A DNA stretch of 46,602 nucleotides, taken from contig DHQV01000067.1 in NCBI GenBank assembly GCA_002408185.1, positions 1-46,602 on the forward strand. The letters run 5' to 3'. The number at the start of each line of letters is the position of its first letter. Position 1 is the first letter of the stretch. This stretch comes from Deltaproteobacteria bacterium UBA5329. Lineage in GTDB: Bacteria; Desulfobacterota; Syntrophorhabdia; Syntrophorhabdales; Syntrophorhabdaceae. The notes beneath the pieces are model-generated. The model did no database searches. It was not told where the DNA came from and was given only the letters and a program-made list of their open reading frames with translations. The position numbers and the translations under genes are program-made. Positions 24,063-32,690 of the stretch are shown here, in pieces.

Positions 24063-24785
24063 ATGCCTAAAATGAGCGATATTTTCCCACCTGTGGATGT
24101 GCTTCTTATCATGGAACCGGAAGAAATAGCTGGACCTTTGCTGGAATATCTATGCCAATGTGAAGAAGGTCGTTCAAGTGGACTCATGCATCGTTCTAAT
24201 TTCACAAATCCAAGTCATATAAATGAATATTCGGAGGGAAAATACGATGATGTCGCAAAAATATTTACGGAATCTTGGGTTTGGTTAGAGAGAGAAGGCT
24301 TAATCGCTCCGAAGCCGGGACAGAGTAGCGAATGGATTTTCATAACACGACGGGGTTATAAATTCAGGGAAACGGGAGATATCCGTAACTATAAGGCCGC
24401 AACTCTACTTCCCAGGGAAATTCTTGACCCCAAGCTGGCTTCGAAAGTCAGCCCTGCATTCCTACGAGGGGACTACGACACAGCAATATTTGAAGCATTT
24501 AAACAAGTGGAAGTCCGGGTCAGGATTTTATCGCGGTCTGACCAAGGGGATCTGGGAGTACCCTTGATGAGAAAAGCGTTTCATCCTGACGGTGGCTTCT
24601 TAACTGACAAGTCCCAAGTATCGGCAGAGAAACAGGCGATAAGTGACCTTTTCGCGGGAGCTATCGGCTGTTTCAAAAACCCTAGTAGTCATCATGATGT
24701 CAATTTCGACGATCCCGTCGAAGTTGTTGAACTCATTATGCTTGCCGATCAACTAATTAGAATTGCGGAAAGACGGAAACCATAG
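24063..24785 (+). CDS. TIGR02391/Ymh-family protein
   Basis: 240 residues. The C-terminal half matches a conserved family often found in mobile elements and defence regions: GDYDTAIFEAFKQVEVRVR, LMRKAFHPDGGFL, and AGAIGCFKNPSSHHDVNFDDP. The family is distantly HEPN-like (helical, with a basic NPSSH loop). The N-terminal half has a winged-helix look (WLEREGLIAPKPG...ITRRGYKF), so DNA or RNA binding is possible. ATG 24063 is preferred over an upstream TTG because GAGGG lies ahead of it. The function is not established. Confidence 0.75.
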   Translation: MPKMSDIFPPVDVLLIMEPEEIAGPLLEYLCQCEEGRSSGLMHRSNFTNPSHINEYSEGKYDDVAKIFTESWVWLEREGLIAPKPGQSSEWIFITRRGYKFRETGDIRNYKAATLLPREILDPKLASKVSPAFLRGDYDTAIFEAFKQVEVRVRILSRSDQGDLGVPLMRKAFHPDGGFLTDKSQVSAEKQAISDLFAGAIGCFKNPSSHHDVNFDDPVEVVELIMLADQLIRIAERRKP

Positions 24786-24864
24786 AAGCTAATTAAACCA
24801 AAATCAGAGCTACCCGTGTGCCTTGGAAAAGAGAAACTAAAATTGTCCGTTACGATGGTTTCAT

Positions 24865-25065
24865 TTATTTCACTTCGACCTGAATAAACCTCTTGAATTC
24901 CGGTGCTTGTGGAATATCCTGATCACTTATTGGCAGGCACCGGGCAGTGATTGTCATTGCCATCGGCAGGTACATTTCACAAGGTCCGAATATAACGAAC
25001 CAAGCATCAAGAATTTGAAAGGATAAAACAACGCCCGAAGCCAAGTCCAATTCTTCTACTGTCTA
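24865..25065 (-). pseudogene. C-terminal gene fragment of unknown origin
   Basis: A protein-like frame (VVLSFQILDAWFVIFG...PEFKRFIQVEVK, then TAA) has no credible start; an in-frame TAG lies just upstream of TVEELDL. It may be the tail of a gene cut off when the adjacent insertion sequence arrived. It matches nothing that I recognise. Confidence 0.25.
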
Positions 25066-25418
25066 GCAAATGAGCCGATAAAGGCCAGGTTCATTGACGG
25101 TCAGCAGCTTGCGGACCTCCAAGGGTATCGTTTAAAACGACCCCCTCTTGCGGCTTTCTCCCGCATGGGCCATGATATCAGCACTATTGAGGCCGTCTCC
25201 CAAGGGCCAGCTTTATTAACAACTAGGACTTGCTGCGTCCCACCAAGGGTGCTGCTTAAAGTAGTACATCATCATCAAGCCGGTTAAGCGCTTTGCTGAC
25301 GTTATTGATCCCCTTAAAAAGAGCCTGAAGAGGAGATCTCCAGGGAACTAGGATAAGGCATGAAAGGTATGTTTTTTTAACTTAAGCAGGGGTGGGTCAT
25401 TTTTAGGTTGTCATTGCC
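25066..25418 (+). pseudogene. Decayed IS21-type end, copy A (istB tail)
   Basis: At 25322-25358, KSLKRRSPGN and KVCFFNLSRGG-like coding matches the tail seen in copy B. The stretch from about 25365 to 25418 (AAAGGTATGTTTTTTTAAC, GGGTGGGTCATTTTTAGG, TTGTCATTGCC) is an inverted repeat of 30796-30717. The upstream 25066-25270 is protein-like (NEPIKARFIDGQQLADLQG) but broken and not securely IstB. The remaining gap 24787-25610 holds only this material. Confidence 0.6.
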
Positions 25419-25610
25419 AAGCCAATAATCATAATAATATCTTGTTTATAGAGATGTTTATGGCGTTGCTTGGTTGATGCTATTGTGTGTTGCTTGATTG
25501 CGTTTGATTAGAAGAACGGTTAGAAAAAGATACTATCCTAAGACGTTTTGGGTTGAAAAATTATCAAGGCCGTAAGAATATAAGACATACTCATTAGCCA
25601 CAGTGGACAA

Positions 25611-26819
25611 ATGAATAAACATACCGAAAATAAGTTGCCTGATTCAGATGCAGTTAATCGTCTTTTGCTTGCGAAGGACTTCCTTGACAGGATACGCAAT
25701 ACTCCCTCCGCAGCTCCTGACCGATACACGATAGCTCAGTATGTCATAATGTCACATAACGCAGCAGAACTAGCAATCGCTGCTATTGCCCAGCATCTTG
25801 ACGCAATGCCACCTTCCAACAAGATCTATTTGATGGATTATTTTGGGCCAATAAAAGCCAAAATGCATAAGGATGAAAACGTAACCGGAAAGGACTTTTT
25901 CTCTCAATTGAATCACGTGCGCAATGGCATTAAACACAACGGGACATTCCCCGACCCGAAGCAGTGGTCTAGGGTTGCCGAGAAAACGTATGGTCATATT
26001 AGCGATTGGTGCAAAAGATACTTGAACCTTTCTTTTGACGAGCTTGATGAATCAAAAATGATTTATGATACCGGAGTTAAGAGGCAATATGATATCGCCA
26101 AAACCTTGCTTGGCGAACGAAAGTACGAGGATGTTTTAAGGGCGCTCGCCCTTGCCTTGCACTCAGTATTTCACAAGAAAGGGAGTCTACGCCAGTTGGT
26201 TGTCGGTAAAGCAAGGGCAGAGGACGCTATCAAACTTTCAGCCTTTGGTGTACATGCCAATGACTATTTGGCGTTCCAAGAATTTCTGCCATTGGTGAGT
26301 TATTCTTCACTAAATGACGAGATACAATGTTATTGGGACCAAAAGAAGTACGGCCATGCCGCCAATTGGAGGCAGGATGTGGCCGAGTTTTGCCTAAGAA
26401 TGTTCCTGAGTGTTGTTTTGCGCACACAGGATATTGATGTAGCCCCATTCCCAGTAAATTTCGACATTGTATACGAGCATAAGGTCACTGCTCTGACCGA
26501 CGATGTCGAAATACTTGCATTTCAGGGCGGACGTATGGGTTTGATGGGAGGCTTGTATCAAGATAGCAAACCGAAAGTAATCCACGTATTAAAAAAAGGT
26601 GAATCAATAAGAGGTACGGTCAGTGAAGATTCTAACGAATATACAGCACGTTGTCTATTGGGCGAAAAACCAATGCAAATGCTCCAATTTACCTGTTTTG
26701 AAAAAGGGATATTTGGAGAAATCGAAAAAAGCAAAGTCTCGGTAGTCTGTGTACCCAAAGATGATGATATCGTAAGGGATTATTTTCAGAATCTACCTGA
26801 CCTTGAATATCAAAGCTAA
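25611..26819 (+). CDS. Unknown 402-residue protein with HEPN-like motif
   Basis: Not recognised as a named family. The N-terminal 150 residues are helical and contain QLNHVRNGIKHNG (about 101-113), whose RNGIKH fits the R-N-x3-H form of the HEPN ribonuclease motif. The C-terminal 250 residues are mixed, with WRQDVAEFCLRMFLSVVLR and a strand-rich end. It lies alone between the istB remnant and the methyltransferase gene, on the same strand as the restriction genes. A stand-alone HEPN defence protein is a reasonable guess. No clear ribosome site is seen before the ATG. Confidence 0.6.
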   Translation: MNKHTENKLPDSDAVNRLLLAKDFLDRIRNTPSAAPDRYTIAQYVIMSHNAAELAIAAIAQHLDAMPPSNKIYLMDYFGPIKAKMHKDENVTGKDFFSQLNHVRNGIKHNGTFPDPKQWSRVAEKTYGHISDWCKRYLNLSFDELDESKMIYDTGVKRQYDIAKTLLGERKYEDVLRALALALHSVFHKKGSLRQLVVGKARAEDAIKLSAFGVHANDYLAFQEFLPLVSYSSLNDEIQCYWDQKKYGHAANWRQDVAEFCLRMFLSVVLRTQDIDVAPFPVNFDIVYEHKVTALTDDVEILAFQGGRMGLMGGLYQDSKPKVIHVLKKGESIRGTVSEDSNEYTARCLLGEKPMQMLQFTCFEKGIFGEIEKSKVSVVCVPKDDDIVRDYFQNLPDLEYQS

Positions 26820-27151
26820 TTTAATTGCTTAATAAGTACAATTACCAAAGACACTGGTTCGATTCATTTCTTAAAACTTGTTCAATGATAGAGGCGCATT
26901 CTTGCAGTGATCTCTGTATTTCTTTACTTCAGAAGCGAAGCACTTTCCACTCTTTGAGATGTCACCTTGTCGTCTATTTCTTATTGCGCTTTTAGCTGGG
27001 TTTATGACATTGCTTGCCCCTCGACCTTTCAAGCTGCCTTACTACGTTCGGTTTGAAGAATGGTTAGAATATTCGGGCTGGTTGTTTTGTGAAAAAAGAT
27101 GAGGAAACTCTCAATAGCATTAATGTATAATAAAAGACGTAGGGGGTCCAA
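26820..27151. other. Gene-free gap before the methyltransferase
   Basis: 332 bp with no frame worth calling. It ends in TATAAT (27126-27131) and AGGGGG just ahead of the methyltransferase ATG; the -35 match is poor. Nothing else is visible. Confidence 0.6.
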
Positions 27152-28255
27152 ATGAAAAAGGCTGTTTCACTATACAGTGGAGCTGGTGGCATGGATATTG
27201 GATTCATGCAGGCCGGCTTTGAAATCATATGGGCTAATGATTACGACCAAGACGCCTGCCAATCCTATTCAAGAAACATTGGCAAGCATATTCGCTATGG
27301 AAACATAGACGGTTTTCTTGACGAACTCGCCTCGATAGACAAGGAAATTGACCTACTCATTGGCGGTCCGCCTTGCCAAGGCTTTTCTGTTGCGGGAAAG
27401 ATGGACCCACACGATCCAAGGAGCAACAATGTCTGGACATACATGAAGGTATTGCAGTTGTTGTCGCCTAAAGCCTTTGTGATGGAGAACGTCAAGGCCC
27501 TTGGGACTTTGGAGAAATGGAAGGTGCTTAGAATAGACCTCTTGAATGGCATGAGAGAATTGGGCTACGCAACCAATTATGTTGTGTTGAATTCATCTGA
27601 TTTCAATGTGCCACAATCGAGAGAAAGGGTTTTCTTTGTTGGATTCAAATCCAACGAATTCATTATCCCTGATTTAGCGGAGATGCTTAAGCCATACCGT
27701 ATCAAGGCAAAAACGGTCAGGGAAACCCTATCTGCCCTCGATAGAGCTGGAACGGGCAACAACGTTAGCCTCTGCAAAGCCAAGATTACATTAACGCCAA
27801 AACCTGTCTTGAGAAAATCACCATTTGCTGGAATGCTTTTCAATGGCCTTGGAAGGCCTATTAGGCTAGATGGCTATTGCTCAACTCTTCCCGCATCAAT
27901 GGGTGGGAACAAAACACCCATTATTGACGAAGAGGAATTGTACAGTAACGCACCTGGTTGGGTGCAAGAATATCATGCCAGCATAATGAGCGGAAACCCC
28001 CCACCCTCATTCAAAGAGGCTCCTTCACGCTTGAGAAGGTTGACCGTGGAGGAAGCAGCATTGCTACAAACATTTTCACGAGAATATGTCTTTGTGGGTT
28101 CCCAGACTTCCAAGTACAAACAGATAGGCAATGCAGTCCCATGTGAGTTAGCCCACCAAGTTGGTCGAATGCTCTTTGACTACCTTGAAAGCACGCAAAT
28201 AGAAAAGAAACTCATTCCTTCCGTACAGCACTCTCTCTTTGGGGTTGCTGTATAA
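27152..28255 (+). CDS. DNA (cytosine-5) methyltransferase
   Basis: Methylates C5 of cytosine in a target sequence, using SAM. It has 367 residues with the C5 motifs in order: I LYSGAGGMDIGF (7-18), IV GGPPCQGFS with catalytic Cys75, VI MENV (111-114), VIII QSRERVFFVG (155-164), and X KQIGNAVP near the end. The target-recognition region lies between VIII and X (about 185-310). It overlaps the nuclease gene by 1 nt (TAATG), so the pair is a type II restriction-modification system. AGGGGG precedes the ATG. Target sequence not known; SacI kinship of the nuclease makes GAGCTC a testable guess. Confidence 0.96.
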   Translation: MKKAVSLYSGAGGMDIGFMQAGFEIIWANDYDQDACQSYSRNIGKHIRYGNIDGFLDELASIDKEIDLLIGGPPCQGFSVAGKMDPHDPRSNNVWTYMKVLQLLSPKAFVMENVKALGTLEKWKVLRIDLLNGMRELGYATNYVVLNSSDFNVPQSRERVFFVGFKSNEFIIPDLAEMLKPYRIKAKTVRETLSALDRAGTGNNVSLCKAKITLTPKPVLRKSPFAGMLFNGLGRPIRLDGYCSTLPASMGGNKTPIIDEEELYSNAPGWVQEYHASIMSGNPPPSFKEAPSRLRRLTVEEAALLQTFSREYVFVGSQTSKYKQIGNAVPCELAHQVGRMLFDYLESTQIEKKLIPSVQHSLFGVAV

Positions 28256-29337
28256 TGACCGTCCAAGTAGTTCATGCTGAGGCAGAAAAGAAGCTGATCG
28301 AGGCCTTTAAGACAGAGCCAAAGCCTACGAACGGAAACACAACAAAAATAACAAGGATATTGCAGGGGTCTCATAAGACGTACAAATACGTTCTGATAAC
28401 AGGGCTTTTGGGAAAGGCATGCAATAAAGATGTGGATCCACTGGCTCTGCAAGCTGGCGCTCCTCTGAGTGGGGCTTATGACGCAAGGAGCCTTTGCCAC
28501 AAGGTGTTTGTACCATTTGAGAGAAATTTTCTGTCGAATGCCCTTGGTGGCTCCAACGAACCTTTCTTGAACAAACCAGCAAGATTCACGCATCTATCAG
28601 TTGGCAACGCCGTTAGGGCTGGCAAAGACAGGGAAACTCTCTCAACTCTCATTGATGTTCTGTCGAGCATCAAAACCTCTGAGGATGCTTCTAGATATCT
28701 CTCCTTCGCTCTGCGAATAGTGACCGAAATAGCACGCAAACAAATCGCTCTCAACAAGACTTCAATATCAATCAATCCAACTTTGCTGGAGATATATGAT
28801 TTCATAGTTCACTTCCTTGAAAAATCGTTTGAAGGAGAGACATGCACAATCGTTGTGGGAGCGCTTGAAAGCGTCTATCATAATGGCTTGAAGGGTGGCT
28901 TTATTGTTGGTTGTCACAAAGTAAATCAAAGTGGTTCATCATCAAAAGAGGTGGGTGACATCGACATTTTTTCCAGCGATGGGAAATACCGCTATTCCAT
29001 TGAAGTGAAGGACAAGACGTTTTCAGACAGTGACGTAGGGCATGCCTTCAAAAAAATAATCGCCAACGGCGGGATGAAAGGCGCTTTTATCTATGGGCCA
29101 CGCTCATCGTTCAACGAAAGCGCTTTAATTAAACACTTAAAGAGCTACGAACAAAATAAGTTCTTGGCTGTCTTCATGGACATATACAACTACGCGAAAT
29201 TGATGCTTTTCAAATCCAACATGGAAGAACGCAGGGAGTTCATGGATAGAATCATGAATACGGCTATTGAAATCAATGCAAGGGATGAGACCAAACTATG
29301 GATACACGAGACTACAAAAAGACTAGGTTGGACTTAG
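28255..29337 (+). CDS. Type II restriction endonuclease, SacI-like
   Basis: Partner nuclease of the C5 methylase, 360 residues. Stretches AYDARSLCHKVFVPFE (about 74-89) and GGSNEPFLNKPARF (98-111) resemble the RE_SacI family. GDIDIFSSDGKYRYSIEVKDK gives a PD-(D/E)xK-type active site with Asp237 or Asp235, Glu250 and Lys252. Position directly after the methylase, with a 1 nt overlap, supports the role. The 3' end overlaps the opposite-strand vsr gene by 4 nt. Family assignment is from memory of conserved blocks and is moderately sure; nuclease function in general is surer. Confidence 0.82.
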   Translation: MTVQVVHAEAEKKLIEAFKTEPKPTNGNTTKITRILQGSHKTYKYVLITGLLGKACNKDVDPLALQAGAPLSGAYDARSLCHKVFVPFERNFLSNALGGSNEPFLNKPARFTHLSVGNAVRAGKDRETLSTLIDVLSSIKTSEDASRYLSFALRIVTEIARKQIALNKTSISINPTLLEIYDFIVHFLEKSFEGETCTIVVGALESVYHNGLKGGFIVGCHKVNQSGSSSKEVGDIDIFSSDGKYRYSIEVKDKTFSDSDVGHAFKKIIANGGMKGAFIYGPRSSFNESALIKHLKSYEQNKFLAVFMDIYNYAKLMLFKSNMEERREFMDRIMNTAIEINARDETKLWIHETTKRLGWT

Positions 29338-29780
29338 CTGCACGTTCCTCTTATGACAGTCACCTTCTCCATTATAAAGTCTACGGCTTCCTGCACCGGA
29401 ACGTGTTCCCACAGTCTTAATACGTGCCACCCATTTGCCCTCAGTAATGTTGTGTCAGCCAAGTCCCTTTCTACATTTCCTGTCAGCTTACGTTCCCAGT
29501 ATTCGACGTTGGCCATCGGTTTATGCCCATGCTCAGGGCATTGATGCCAAAAACAACCATCAATAAAGATTGCGAGTTTGATTCTTGTGAAGACTATATC
29601 TGGACGGCATCTTCTGTTGCCAAGCTTTATCGGGAAGTCCTTTCTGAAGCGCAGGCCCTTTTTATGCAATAGCGCCCTTATGGCTAACTCAGGTTTGGTA
29701 TTAGCCCTCTTGTTTGCCTTCATCACAGCCACCACTGCTTTTGACAAAGGCTTTGGATAATTTGGGTCTTTTGGGTTCAT
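29334..29780 (-). CDS. vsr: Very short patch repair endonuclease Vsr
   Basis: Nicks 5' to the T of T:G mismatches made when 5-methylcytosine deaminates. It has 148 residues, the usual Vsr length. Marks are NTKPELAIRALLHKKGLRFR, the catalytic Asp in RPDIVF (D61), and FIDGCFWHQCPEHGH with its His and Cys zinc ligands. YWERKLTGNVERD follows. It accompanies the C5 methylase, whose product creates the lesion it repairs. It is convergent with the restriction enzyme gene. Confidence 0.96.
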   Translation of the reverse strand: MNPKDPNYPKPLSKAVVAVMKANKRANTKPELAIRALLHKKGLRFRKDFPIKLGNRRCRPDIVFTRIKLAIFIDGCFWHQCPEHGHKPMANVEYWERKLTGNVERDLADTTLLRANGWHVLRLWEHVPVQEAVDFIMEKVTVIRGTCS

Positions 29781-29807
29781 ATCGGAAAATCCCTACTGCT
29801 TCTTGCG

Positions 29808-30689
29808 TCACCAACTCATGGCAGAAACATTTACGTCACTAACGTGCCAATGCTTTGTGATGTCAAACCAGAAGACTAGTGGGGCATAAGCCCCGAAACC
29901 TTTATATCTGTTGGTCAGGAACGGTAATATTCCCGACTCTTCAATCCCCCAAATCTCTGCACACCGCCTCGTGACATACGAATCAATATTAAAGCCGTTC
30001 GGCTTCCAGTAAACAAGGGAAAGGTAGTTTGCTGATGCTGGCCCTATCCCCTTGATGGTAATCAGCCTCTCGTAGAAAGCATCGTTATCAAGGGGCTGCC
30101 ATCCCTTGCCCATGAAGACATCCTGCTCAGATAGGGCGAGTTCGGAAACGCCGATGATGTACCTAGCCCTGAAGCCGCAACCAGTTTCTGCCTTCAGCGC
30201 GGCCTCGCCAAGTGTCAATATCGTTTTCGGGTCAGGGAAAGCAATGTGTTGCCCTACTTGCGCACCGAATTTGCTAACCATATTTTCAACCATCGACTCT
30301 GTCCTCTCCCAAGTCGTGTTGGTTGAGCAGATCACCTTGCAGCAGTCCTCAAAGAGGGTGGGCGACCGTAAGAACCTCCCCATGTTGTTCTGATAAAGCC
30401 AACCCCAGTTCTTCCCGGCAAGCTCGTAAAGAACCTCTGGGAAAACGTCCAACGAGAGGCAATTTTCTGCGATATCTAAACAACGGTCGACGTCACCAAC
30501 GATGGCCTTTAGCTCGCAATGTCCGTCTTTTGCAGACACCTCGAATGCCCCCATTCCGTCAGACAGGGCGAATGAGACAATCAGCCGGGGCGGGTTCACA
30601 TCGGCCAAGAACGGCTTAAGCGAGAACCATCCGTGAGAGAGTATTATCGCCTGAAGCTGTTCAGGGGCAATGTCGAGAGTGGTATTCAT
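29808..30689 (-). CDS. HhH-GPD family DNA glycosylase (AlkA/OGG-like)
   Basis: Probable base-excision enzyme of 293 residues. An N-terminal beta domain (to about 95) precedes the helical core, which has LLRSPTLFEDCCKVICSTNTT, the hairpin ITIKGIGPASANYL (about 211-224) and the catalytic Asp in NIDSYVTRR (D236). The position used for a Lys nucleophile by OGG1-type enzymes is Ser here, so it should be monofunctional. No iron-sulfur Cys cluster follows. It lies 27 nt upstream of vsr on the same strand, so both may handle deaminated methylcytosine or other damage tied to the restriction system. Confidence 0.85.
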   Translation of the reverse strand: MNTTLDIAPEQLQAIILSHGWFSLKPFLADVNPPRLIVSFALSDGMGAFEVSAKDGHCELKAIVGDVDRCLDIAENCLSLDVFPEVLYELAGKNWGWLYQNNMGRFLRSPTLFEDCCKVICSTNTTWERTESMVENMVSKFGAQVGQHIAFPDPKTILTLGEAALKAETGCGFRARYIIGVSELALSEQDVFMGKGWQPLDNDAFYERLITIKGIGPASANYLSLVYWKPNGFNIDSYVTRRCAEIWGIEESGILPFLTNRYKGFGAYAPLVFWFDITKHWHVSDVNVSAMSW

Positions 30690-30716
30690 AACCGATATTA
30701 TACATGCTTACGCCTT

Positions 30717-31030
30717 GGCAGTGACAACCTAAAAATGACCCACCGTGATCACGCAAAAATGACCCACCCCTGTTTAAGTTAAAAAAATATACCTTCCATG
30801 TCTTTTCCCCGTTCCCTGGAGATTTCTTCTTGAGACTTTCCTTCAGTCTGTAGCTTTCCCAATCACACATAATGATATGAGCCTTATGGGGTCAGCCGGT
30901 CGAGAAAGCACCGCCGTCAGGGTCGGGTCCCCAAATAACTGCGCTTAGTCGGCAAACCCGAGATTGGTCGTCATGATCACGGAAGCCCGATCCAATAAGA
31001 CCAGTACCGATGCATCGGAGCCGCCTGCCA
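30717..31030 (-). pseudogene. Decayed IS21-family istB end, copy B
   Basis: Reading the minus strand gives DRASVIMTTNLGFAD, then a TAA where a Trp would be, AQLFGDPTLTAVL, a frameshift, and CDWESYRLKESLKKKSPGN. This is the C-terminal third of an IstB ATPase. After it come two copies of GGTGGGTCATTTTT and then TTGTCACTGCC, an IS21-type terminal region. The same end occurs inverted at 25365-25418. The rest of 31031-31224 is the leader repeat and short non-coding sequence. Confidence 0.8.
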
Positions 31031-31073
31031 TCTATATCAATACAAAAAACCATCCATCGAAAAAATAATTCTT

Positions 31074-31178
31074 TTCCCCAGACACCCCCCGACCCCCCTG
31101 ATTCCTTGGAGGAACCCCCTGTCTTACGTCAACCTCACACATAAAAGCGTCTCTCCCAGAACTTTTTGGTATTTTTTT
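31074..31178 (+). repeat. Diverged leader repeat, copy B
   Basis: Resembles 23352-23468: CCCCCCGACCCCCCTGAT, then CACATAAAAGCG and a hairpin CCAGAA-CT-TTTTGG (31156-31169) followed by TATTTTTTT. The A-to-G change in the stem keeps pairing as G-U, a hint that structure matters. The GIY-YIG gene follows. Confidence 0.5.
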
Positions 31179-31224
31179 AAATTATCAGGGTGTTAGAATA
31201 CTCTTAGGGACAATTCTTACCATC

Positions 31225-31752
31225 ATGGATGAGCAAAACGTACCTTCAACCGTCAGTAAACTCGACTCCCTGCAATGTCGATCATTAGACAGGACCGGCG
31301 TCGAAAGGACAAGACCGCGTAAGAGTCGAAGAAATGACCCAGGAGTTTATATTATAAAGCTAAAACTACCAGCTTTTGGTTTGCCTGTTGGCTGCGTTGT
31401 TTACGTCGGCAAAGGTGACGATGTCCTAAAGAGACTAAATCAGGAACTCGGGAAAGAAAATGGTCCAGCAACATTTTTCAGATCTATCGGCGTCATGTTG
31501 GAAAAAACGGTGATCCCTGGCTCTGGCAACAATTTCAAATTTTGCGAGCATCAGGAAATTGTAGATTGGTTGGATGAACATATCGAGTATTCTATCAAAA
31601 GATGCGATCCGCGAAACGAAGAAATGCGTTTGATTAAGAAGCATAAGCCCACATTTAATATTATCCACAATTCTAAGTACTGCTATCCCACCCTATTGGA
31701 ACTAAGGAAAAAAGCGAGAGCAATTGCAATGGGAACCAATACAGCCCCTTAA
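31225..31752 (+). CDS. GIY-YIG-like nuclease-domain protein
   Basis: 175 residues. The region GVYIIKLKLPAFGLPVGCVVYVGKGDDVLKRLNQEL (41-76) has the GVYII...YVGKG pattern of GIY-YIG nucleases, with an insert between the two strands. The usual Arg on the following helix is matched only by KR, and a Glu (CEHQEIVDW) may act later. The C-terminal KKHKPTFNIIHNS is also typical of this fold. The first 35 residues are polar. It may be a homing-type or defence nuclease; activity is uncertain. No strong ribosome site is seen. Confidence 0.65.
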   Translation: MDEQNVPSTVSKLDSLQCRSLDRTGVERTRPRKSRRNDPGVYIIKLKLPAFGLPVGCVVYVGKGDDVLKRLNQELGKENGPATFFRSIGVMLEKTVIPGSGNNFKFCEHQEIVDWLDEHIEYSIKRCDPRNEEMRLIKKHKPTFNIIHNSKYCYPTLLELRKKARAIAMGTNTAP

Positions 31753-31885
31753 CGCGTGGTTCTTCTTATATCAATAAACATTTTCCTTGCAATCAATAAC
31801 GATGTACAGATAATCTTGTAATATAATCAGGGTGAGTTAATTACAACAATCAAATCAGCGGCGCCCTTAAACCAAGGAGATCATC

Positions 31886-32554
31886 ATGCTCTGTAGGGTT
31901 AGACTTGCCGTCCTTGTAATTTGCGTCTTCCTTTCCATCATCTATTCCTGTAGTACCGATTCCACCGCTGGCGAACTTTTATCCAAGATAGAAGTTTTGC
32001 CGAACAGCACAACTCACCATATCTTTACTAACGGCAATGTAAACGCTAACAGTTATCCTATTTTCTATTACTTTGAAAATCATGACATTCAAGACAATGT
32101 CGCATCGAAGGGTAAAGACGCGGGTCGATCCTATGCAGATGGGAAAAACCCGGCATATGTGAGGATGATGCAGGCCAATCCGAATGATGAGAAATATGCC
32201 AAGTTAATTGATAAATTACTCGATGTCTCTTCCGGTTCTCCATCGGTTGGCCGGAAAACAGAAATTGATGCAATCAATAAAGCTCTCCGCGCCCTTGCGC
32301 CCATGACCTCATATGGTAGGGGTTCTGCCAATACTGCAACTTGGAGACAACAGGACGAAATAGAAGAACAGAAGTCAGCAACGCAACGGATGAAACTTGA
32401 TGCCGAGAGTGAAAGAGATCGGGCCAAGCGAAATGCCGATGATGCAAAACGTGACGCGCAGCAAGCACGACGGGAAGCTGACCAAGCGAAAAATGAAGCG
32501 CAATGGGAAGCTGATCGCATTAGAACTGACAACATAATTAACAACAGGTGGTAA
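31886..32554 (+). CDS. Lipoprotein with C-terminal coiled coil
   Basis: Unknown function, 222 residues, AAGGAG ribosome site 6 nt ahead. The N-terminus MLCRVRLAVLVICVFLSIIYSC is a lipoprotein signal with Cys22 as the lipidation site. The middle is polar, with an Asn-rich part. From about residue 155 to 215 there is a long charged helix (DAKRDAQQARREADQAKNEA) that should form a coiled coil. It is probably anchored in the cell envelope and may bind a partner through the coil. The next gene encodes another membrane protein. Confidence 0.7.
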   Translation: MLCRVRLAVLVICVFLSIIYSCSTDSTAGELLSKIEVLPNSTTHHIFTNGNVNANSYPIFYYFENHDIQDNVASKGKDAGRSYADGKNPAYVRMMQANPNDEKYAKLIDKLLDVSSGSPSVGRKTEIDAINKALRALAPMTSYGRGSANTATWRQQDEIEEQKSATQRMKLDAESERDRAKRNADDAKRDAQQARREADQAKNEAQWEADRIRTDNIINNRW

Positions 32555-32690
32555 CTACGATAAACAGAAAACAAGCACAATTAACCCAAGCAGGAAGGGC
32601 AACCGTTTCTCCGCAATTACATACATTTTCAATGACCCTTGCAGAATCGATAAAATGGACTCCTATCTTTATAACCAACTGGTGGGGATA

